NCBI GenBank assembly: GCA_905479885.1
Contig: CAJQOE010000077.1
Coordinates: 1-6,626, forward strand
From: an uncultured Rickettsiaceae bacterium
Lineage (GTDB): Bacteria; Pseudomonadota; Alphaproteobacteria; Rickettsiales; Rickettsiaceae
Direction: 5' to 3'
DNA: 6,626 nt
Shown here: one piece after another, positions 1-4,133 of the stretch
Position numbering within the stretch: the first letter of the stretch is position 1
Layout: each line of letters starts with the position of its first letter
Translations under genes and position numbers: made by a program
The notes under the pieces: model-generated
What the model saw: only the letters and a program-made list of their open reading frames with translations
What the model was told of the DNA's origin: nothing
Database searches by the model: none

Positions 1-51
1 ATTTTATCTTGAAATGATTTCCAGAATCTGTTATCAACCTTAATTGGAATA

Positions 52-141
52 GGACAGGTGTCCGAGTGGTTGAAGGATCTGGTCTTGAAAACCAGCGTGC
101 GAGCAATCGTACCGTGGGTTCGAATCCCACCCTGTCCGCCA
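52..141 (+). tRNA. tRNA-Ser (anticodon UGA), CCA encoded
   Basis: The acceptor stem GGACAGG (52-58) pairs perfectly with CCTGTCC (131-137). It is followed by discriminator G138 and a genome-encoded CCA (139-141). The anticodon stem CTGGT/ACCAG (79-83/91-95) encloses the loop CTTGAAA, which gives anticodon TGA at 86-88, reading UCA and related serine codons. A long variable arm lies after 95, as expected of a class II tRNA such as serine. The T-arm has the usual GGTTCGAATCCC pattern at 117-128. With CCA the gene is 90 bases, normal for tRNA-Ser. No other tRNA is adjacent, so it appears to be a single-gene unit; only 51 bases upstream are visible and I could not assign a promoter there. Confidence 0.97.
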
Positions 142-158
142 GTTTTTCACTGGATTTT
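139..158 (+). terminator. weak hairpin at the tRNA 3' end
   Basis: CCAGT (139-143) and ACTGG (149-153) can form a 5-bp stem around the loop TTTTC, followed by ATTTT. The left arm includes the tRNA's own CCA end. It could act as a weak intrinsic terminator for the tRNA transcript, but the stem is short and the T-run is broken. This is inference only. Confidence 0.2.
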
Positions 159-298
159 CCTCATTTACCAACATATCTCTAGGCCTAATTATTCAAGGCT
201 ACGACGAGTGTTAAAGTTCTGACCTGTAAATGGAGATAAATAAAATTAAGAAAAGTCAGGTCCTATGCAAACTACAAACATGATCAGACTCGATAATT

Positions 299-454
299 TC
301 ATTCAAATACTTGACTTATTAATATTCTAAATTTGGATTGCATCCCTATCAATTGCAATGCTGTGATGGTTTTGCCAGGAGTTGGGTTTTTGTCTGCATT
401 TGGTATTAATTTTAACGCTTCCCCAAACAAATAGCTGCGTTTTAGGCAGCTAAA
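299..454 (-). pseudogene. possible gene remnant, about 50 codons, family not recognised
   Basis: On the minus strand a frame is open for 51 codons, from just after a stop at 457-455 to a TGA at 301-299. Its translation has a protein-like composition, including LFGEALKLIPNADKNPTPGK and then TITALQLIGMQSKFRILI. It has no ATG before its last third, and no ribosome binding site is apparent. Its G+C looks higher than the flanking DNA. I read it as the 3' end of a gene that has lost its start, perhaps part of a mobile element, but I do not recognise the family and a chance open frame is possible. It is convergent with nothing and lies antisense upstream of the deformylase gene. Confidence 0.25.
432..452. 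repeat. 7-bp perfect inverted repeat (hairpin)
   Basis: TAGCTGC (432-438) and GCAGCTA (446-452) are perfect reverse complements around the 7-base loop GTTTTAG. On the plus strand no T-run follows, so it is not a standard intrinsic terminator in that direction. Read on the minus strand it is followed by T-poor sequence as well. It lies 74 bases before the deformylase start and overlaps the upstream edge of the possible minus-strand remnant. The role is unknown; it could be a transcript structure or a relic of an element end. Confidence 0.4.
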
Positions 455-525
455 TCAATTGCCAATTTCTATATTTTATCATGTTATGGTACAACTTAAT
501 TAATATAATTAGGAATAAACATATC

Positions 526-1149
526 ATGAAACTAGATATAATTAACATTGAAGAGGAAGAAGATAAGGCTAATTCAGTACTCACGAATGAAGCTAATATA
601 GTTACATTTCCCTTATCTGCTCTAGATCAAGAAATAATACAAACAATGCAAGAAATGCTCTATAAACTTGAAGGAGTCGGTCTTGCCGCAACGCAAGTAA
701 ATATCAACAAAAAAATTGCGCTAATTTATATTCCAGACAGCGCTGCCCTGCTTAGAGAAGATATTCGTACATACCCTATGCATACTATTATTAATCCTGA
801 ATATATAGGGATTGAAGAGGCGCCCAAAGTAAGTGATTTTGAAGGATGTTATTCTGTCAAACACACCTACGGAAAAGTCTTACGCTATCAAGCAATCCAA
901 GTAAAGTACCAAAATATTATTGGCGAGACAATAGAAGAAACCGTCTCCGGATTCTATGCAAGAGTATTACAGCACGAAATTGATCATCTAAACGGGTTAT
1001 TAATCACAGATCGCCTTACTCCCGATTGCTTGCAAGGCACCTTTGAAGAAATGCTTGAGATCCGTCGGCAAGAATTACCCATAGACAAGCAAAAACAGCT
1101 TGATGAATTAATAAAAGATAAAAAAATGAGCTCAAAGGACAAGAAATAA
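526..1149 (+). CDS. def: peptide deformylase-type protein
   Basis: Metallo-hydrolase of the peptide deformylase family, which removes the formyl group from the initiator methionine of nascent proteins in the cytoplasm. All three family motifs are present (numbering for 207 aa): motif I GVGLAATQ at 50-57, motif II EGCYS at 106-110, and motif III HEIDH at 150-154. The expected metal ligands Cys108, His150 and His154 and catalytic Glu151 are all kept. Motif II has Tyr where bacterial enzymes usually have Leu (EGCLS). The spacing between motifs I and II is about 11 residues longer than in E. coli (169 aa), whereas II to III is identical. The acidic N-terminus (EEEED) and Lys-rich tail are extra. 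The frame is open to an ATG at 481, but that start has no ribosome binding site. ATG 526 is preceded by AGGA (511-514) at a rather long spacing and gives a normal family N-terminus, so I prefer it. It is first in a unit with the methyltransferase. It may be a second, specialised deformylase; active-site residues suggest activity, substrate preference unknown. Confidence 0.88.
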   Translation: MKLDIINIEEEEDKANSVLTNEANIVTFPLSALDQEIIQTMQEMLYKLEGVGLAATQVNINKKIALIYIPDSAALLREDIRTYPMHTIINPEYIGIEEAPKVSDFEGCYSVKHTYGKVLRYQAIQVKYQNIIGETIEETVSGFYARVLQHEIDHLNGLLITDRLTPDCLQGTFEEMLEIRRQELPIDKQKQLDELIKDKKMSSKDKK

Positions 1150-1995
1150 ATGCATAAGTTAGTCATATTCCTATTGATATTTATTAATACCGCCTTTGCC
1201 AGTGAGCATGGTAAGAATGTTGCTGAAAAAGAAACTTCATTACTTGCGGATAGAGCACGTCTTTTGCTAATTGATCTCAACAAAGGCAATTATGCTAATA
1301 TTGGTGGTATAGAAGCAATACATCTCGTGACTAAGCAAGCTATCAAAATATCAGCTAATATAGCTAACAATAATACACTAGAGATTGGCTCTGGCTTTGG
1401 TGGCGCAGCAAATGTTCTACAACAAGAAGGATTTAAACAAATTTGGGGTATTGATATAGACATATATGCAATTGAATATTCTAAACAACATTATCCTGAT
1501 GTACAATTTGCTGTGGCAGATGCAACAAAGCTTACCGATATTTTTGAAGATGAATTTTTTTCATTCGTGTATATGTTCAATGTTGCACATGCAATCGAAG
1601 ACAAGGTAGCAATGCTACAAAAAATAAAAGCTGTATGCAAAAAAAATGCAGTACTAGCGATATTTGACTATACCCTAAAAGACCCAACATATGCAGATGA
1701 AATTACTGGTCTTGCTGGCGATAAAATAACCCCTTTAAATCTCGATAAGTTTAAGACTTTACTTGCAATATTAGGATGGGAAGTCGTAGAAAACACTTAC
1801 ATTACTGAAAAATACAAACACTGGCATCAAAAATTACTTACTAAGATAGATTCACAACAAAATATGATTATAGCTAGGGGATATTCGCTAGAAGAAATAA
1901 AACTCCTGCAAGATAATTTATTGCATATGCTTTCTTTAATGAATGAAAATAAAGTAGGTGGCACCATATTGTTTGCAAAAAAATTACAAAAATGA
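1150..1995 (+). CDS. SAM-dependent methyltransferase with N-terminal signal peptide
   Basis: Class I (Rossmann-fold) methyltransferase of 281 aa. Motif I is LEIGSGFGG at 77-85 (SAM binding). The acidic strand-2 end is GIDID at 100-104, VADAT at 122-126 would contact adenine, and a motif-IV-like stretch FVYMFNVAHAIED lies at 139-151. The segment before motif I (GGIEAIHLVTKQA) resembles small-molecule N-methyltransferases of the sarcosine/dimethylglycine type, but the substrate is not determinable. Residues 1-17 look like a Sec signal peptide: Lys3, a hydrophobic core VIFLLIFI, and an AFA cleavage site before Ser18. No alternative ATG precedes the catalytic core, and the first later in-frame Met is about residue 142. 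The ATG follows the deformylase TAA with no gap, and AGGA (1136-1139, inside the upstream gene) serves as ribosome binding site, implying one transcript and coupled translation. An exported methyltransferase is unusual because SAM is cytosolic; in an intracellular bacterium it could act in the host cell. The leader could instead be an uncleaved membrane anchor. Confidence 0.85.
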   Translation: MHKLVIFLLIFINTAFASEHGKNVAEKETSLLADRARLLLIDLNKGNYANIGGIEAIHLVTKQAIKISANIANNNTLEIGSGFGGAANVLQQEGFKQIWGIDIDIYAIEYSKQHYPDVQFAVADATKLTDIFEDEFFSFVYMFNVAHAIEDKVAMLQKIKAVCKKNAVLAIFDYTLKDPTYADEITGLAGDKITPLNLDKFKTLLAILGWEVVENTYITEKYKHWHQKLLTKIDSQQNMIIARGYSLEEIKLLQDNLLHMLSLMNENKVGGTILFAKKLQK

Positions 1996-2011
1996 GCATA
2001 ACTCACTTTTT
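1993..2011 (+). terminator. possible weak terminator after the methyltransferase gene
   Basis: TGAG (1993-1996, overlapping the stop codon) can pair with CTCA (2002-2005) around a 5-base loop. It is followed by C and five T's (2006-2011). The position and T-run fit a terminator for the two-gene unit, but a 4-bp stem is very weak, so this is tentative. Confidence 0.2.
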
Positions 2012-2096
2012 AATATCATTAAACTACTAAAATAATTAGTCTAAGTTAAAATTTTATTGTAACTTCAAACTACATGAATAAATTAGTATTATATCT

Positions 2097-2987
2097 ATGA
2101 TTGATCCAGGATGGATTTTGCATTTAAGGTCTGAGCATCTAACTGAGTTTTTTATTTTATTACCCTTTTTAGCAAGCGGAATATTTTATATCTCAACCAT
2201 AGCTATTGGTTACTGGTTAAGACCAGGTGGGTGGACATTTGTGCAGCTTGGTTTTCTTGTACCATTTGCTACTATCATCAATCTAATTCTCAAACATAGT
2301 TTTGCTATAATAAGACCGCATGAAGATTTACATCTAGTGCATGTTGAGTCAATATTAGGTTTCCCTAGTGGTGACGTACAAGTGGCAATAGTTTTCTGGG
2401 GAATATGCTATTTAAGATGGACTAATAAATATTTTAGAACATTCTCCATTATAATAATTGCTTTAATAATGAGCTCAAGAATGTACCTTGGGGTGCATAG
2501 TTTACCAGACGTGATTGCAGGGCTATGTTTTGGACTTATTACCCTACTATGGTGGAAATTAAATATCACCCAAGCAATGGTACGTAGCTGGTTTAACGGT
2601 AAAATATCAAGTTACTGGGGGCTTTTAATAGCAATATTTACCCTCTATTTCCTTACGGTTGAAGAAGATATTACCTCATCTCTGTTTATTGTTTCTAGTG
2701 GCGCTCTAATCGGTTATGGCTTATCTTTAAAAAATATTGCTAAATGGACTTATGAGCCTGGAATGTTTTCTGCTTATCATATCACCTCTATTGGTCTTTC
2801 TTATATAATGCTCCTAATAATTGCCACAGTAATACCGACAATCAATCTCAATACAACTACAAAGGTTGTCAGTGGGGTTTTGGAATCTGGATTACTAATA
2901 TTTATGATATTTTCAGTCTTTCCTTATATACAAAAAACTATCGCACGACTAGAACATGAAAAAAATATACGTAATGATGACTTGTAA
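2097..2987 (+). CDS. PAP2-family membrane phosphatase-like protein with altered motif 2
   Basis: Integral membrane protein of the type-2 phosphatidic acid phosphatase family, whose members dephosphorylate lipid phosphates such as phosphatidic acid, undecaprenyl pyrophosphate or lipid A at the outer face of the inner membrane. Motif 1, K66-x6-R73-P74, and motif 3, S127-R128-x5-H134-x3-D138, are intact, including the nucleophilic His134. Motif 2 reads PSGD at 90-93, whereas the family has PSGH; the missing His normally protonates the leaving group. Hydrophobic segments are visible near 17-38, 46-64, 92-108, 116-127, 136-153, 173-187, 194-210, 230-247 and 256-277. The C-terminal 140 residues therefore form an extra membrane region beyond the core fold. 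ATG 2097 is the first in-frame start after an upstream stop and has no clear ribosome binding site. A 101-base gap separates it from the methyltransferase gene. The substrate cannot be assigned, and reduced or altered catalysis is possible. Confidence 0.82.
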   Translation: MIDPGWILHLRSEHLTEFFILLPFLASGIFYISTIAIGYWLRPGGWTFVQLGFLVPFATIINLILKHSFAIIRPHEDLHLVHVESILGFPSGDVQVAIVFWGICYLRWTNKYFRTFSIIIIALIMSSRMYLGVHSLPDVIAGLCFGLITLLWWKLNITQAMVRSWFNGKISSYWGLLIAIFTLYFLTVEEDITSSLFIVSSGALIGYGLSLKNIAKWTYEPGMFSAYHITSIGLSYIMLLIIATVIPTINLNTTTKVVSGVLESGLLIFMIFSVFPYIQKTIARLEHEKNIRNDDL

Positions 2988-2998
2988 GAAAATTCACT

Positions 2999-4003
2999 CT
3001 ATTCAGGTAAATGCTGCAGACTTTCATTAACTGCACATAATTCTTGGTATATTTCTGGATCAATATTACCACCTGTTATCAATACAAGAATTACTTGATT
3101 TTTTGGTTGTGTCTTGAGCCACGCATGCGCAGCTGCCATGCTTATTGCAGCTGATGGTTCACAAGTTACTTTCATCATTTGTATTAACCATGCGGTCCAA
3201 TAACGGATCAACTCTTCGTCTATTGAATGAAACCCATCTAACTTACGCAAATAGCTTAATGTACGCTCAGAAACAGCTAACGCGCGTAAACCGTCAGCGA
3301 TGGTTTCTGGAGACTCCTGAAAACGGAAGATCTTCTGCGCTGTTAAAGATTGGTGTGCATCATTAGCTATGCTAGGCTCAGCGCCATGTAGCTGGGCGCT
3401 CGGCAACAATAATTCTTTGGCCAAATAAGCCCCCGAGAGCAAACCACCACCTCCACAAGGTCCAAAGATGGCATTGGGTTCCTCACCCATTTCTGCCATT
3501 TCCTGCAAGGCTTCATAGCAAATAGTACCAGCGCCTGCAATTGTAGCATCATCATCTGATGGGTGTAAGTAATGATATTCACCTTCACCATCTGTTCTCG
3601 CTAAATGCTCTGCTTCACCTCTAGTAGCAGTGTAAATAACTTCCGCCCCATAATATTCTGCTATACGTTTTTTAATAGCAGACACATTTTTAGGTAAATA
3701 GACCCTAGCGTGAATACCAAATAATTTAGCAGCATAAGACATAGCCAGTCCATGGTTACCGGTACTATATGCTACTATTCTCTGTGGAAATTTTCCTTCT
3801 TCCTTTAGAGATAGCAGGTGATTCAACACCCCACGAATCTTAAATGCTCCAGTTTTTTGTACCGCATCCATTTTAAAATATACTTTACTTCCCAACATTT
3901 CATTCAATAAATTTGAATGAAGCAATGGTGTTTTATGAATATAACCTTTAATACGCGAATAGGCTTTTGCCACTACTAAAGGATTTTGTATTGGTTGATT
4001 CAT
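2999..4003 (-). CDS. PLP-dependent threonine/serine dehydratase-like enzyme
   Basis: Fold-type II pyridoxal-phosphate enzyme of 334 aa in the threonine/serine dehydratase and serine racemase group. Typical reactions are L-threonine to 2-oxobutyrate and L-serine to pyruvate, each releasing ammonia, in the cytoplasm. The PLP-binding lysine is K55 in TGAFKIRG (51-58). The substrate loop is STGNHG at 80-85 (family SAGNH). The glycine-rich phosphate-binding loop is GPCGGGGL at 181-188, and the cofactor-ring contact is TGGN at 310-313. The protein ends near there, so the regulatory ACT domain of biosynthetic IlvA is absent. It thus resembles the catabolic (TdcB-like) or racemase-like short form. 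Related substrates such as hydroxyaspartate are possible, so I give no symbol. The start ATG is preceded by a weak AATAAG. The 3' end lies 11 bases from that of the convergent PAP2 gene, with no obvious terminator between. The middle of the gene is richer in G+C than its neighbours (32 of 60 bases at 3421-3480), a possible but weak sign of transfer. Confidence 0.85.
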   Translation of the reverse strand: MNQPIQNPLVVAKAYSRIKGYIHKTPLLHSNLLNEMLGSKVYFKMDAVQKTGAFKIRGVLNHLLSLKEEGKFPQRIVAYSTGNHGLAMSYAAKLFGIHARVYLPKNVSAIKKRIAEYYGAEVIYTATRGEAEHLARTDGEGEYHYLHPSDDDATIAGAGTICYEALQEMAEMGEEPNAIFGPCGGGGLLSGAYLAKELLLPSAQLHGAEPSIANDAHQSLTAQKIFRFQESPETIADGLRALAVSERTLSYLRKLDGFHSIDEELIRYWTAWLIQMMKVTCEPSAAISMAAAHAWLKTQPKNQVILVLITGGNIDPEIYQELCAVNESLQHLPE

Positions 4004-4054
4004 CTTATTTTGTACATCCTACTCAAAAGAAATGTTACCATAATTTTGTAATCG

Positions 4055-4084
4055 CTTGAAAACATTAGATGAAAGCATTATATA
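4055..4084 (+). promoter_or_regulatory. candidate lon promoter, heat-shock-like -35 box
   Basis: TTGAAA at 4056-4061 and TATATA at 4079-4084 are separated by 17 bases, a good fit to a housekeeping promoter. With the preceding C the first box reads CTTGAAA, the -35 sequence of RpoH (heat-shock sigma factor) promoters. After 14 bases comes CATTATAT (4076-4083), loosely like the RpoH -10 box. The lon start is about 50 bases downstream, with AAGG (4117-4120) as a somewhat distant ribosome binding site. lon is a known RpoH target in proteobacteria, so a heat-inducible promoter is plausible. Confidence 0.45.
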
Positions 4085-4107
4085 ACTATCATTGATTTAA
4101 TACACAA
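4077..4107 (-). promoter_or_regulatory. candidate dehydratase promoter, overlapping the lon promoter
   Basis: On the minus strand there is a perfect TATAAT (4082-4077). A poor -35-like TTGTGT (4107-4102) lies 19 bases upstream of it. The dehydratase start is about 74 bases downstream. The -10 box shares bases with the lon -10 box, so the two polymerase sites would exclude each other. The -35 match and spacing are weak. Confidence 0.3.
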
Positions 4108-4133
4108 AAATTTATAAAGGTCTGAAAAGTATA

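Larger units (their letters stand above)
142..525. other. gene-poor stretch between tRNA-Ser and the deformylase gene
   Basis: About 380 bases without a convincing intact gene. Stops are frequent in all frames from 142 to 298. An imperfect inverted repeat GACCTG (221-226) / CAGGTC (257-262) has a 30-base gap and is probably too weak to matter. From 299 to 454 the minus strand holds a short open frame that may be a gene remnant (listed separately). A 7-bp hairpin lies at 432-452. The 9-mer ATCAATTGC occurs at 348-356 and again at 454-462. A TATAAT at 504-509 could be a -10 box for the deformylase gene, but no -35 box lies at a suitable distance. The region looks like decayed accessory DNA typical of reductive genomes. 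Confidence 0.5.

Noticed and set aside
311..333. TTGACT at 311-316 as a -35 box
   Set aside because: No -10-like hexamer lies 16-18 bases downstream, and no plus-strand gene begins within 200 bases.
348..462. Repeated 9-mer ATCAATTGC (348-356 and 454-462) as element boundaries
   Set aside because: Only nine bases in AT-rich DNA, without matching terminal repeats or an open frame filling the space; chance is likely.
481..525. Upstream ATG at 481 as start of the deformylase
   Set aside because: It adds 15 residues not typical of the family and has no ribosome binding site before it. ATG 526 has AGGA upstream and a normal N-terminus.
984..1289. Minus-strand open frame of 101 codons
   Set aside because: It is antisense across the end of the deformylase and the start of the methyltransferase, both well supported by motifs, and its translation shows no recognisable domain.
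3145..3366. Plus-strand open frame of 73 codons inside the dehydratase
   Set aside because: It is antisense to a conserved enzyme and shows no domain.
3367..3591. Minus-strand open frame of 74 codons inside the dehydratase
   Set aside because: It is the same strand in another frame of a gene with intact motifs, and shows no domain or ribosome binding site.
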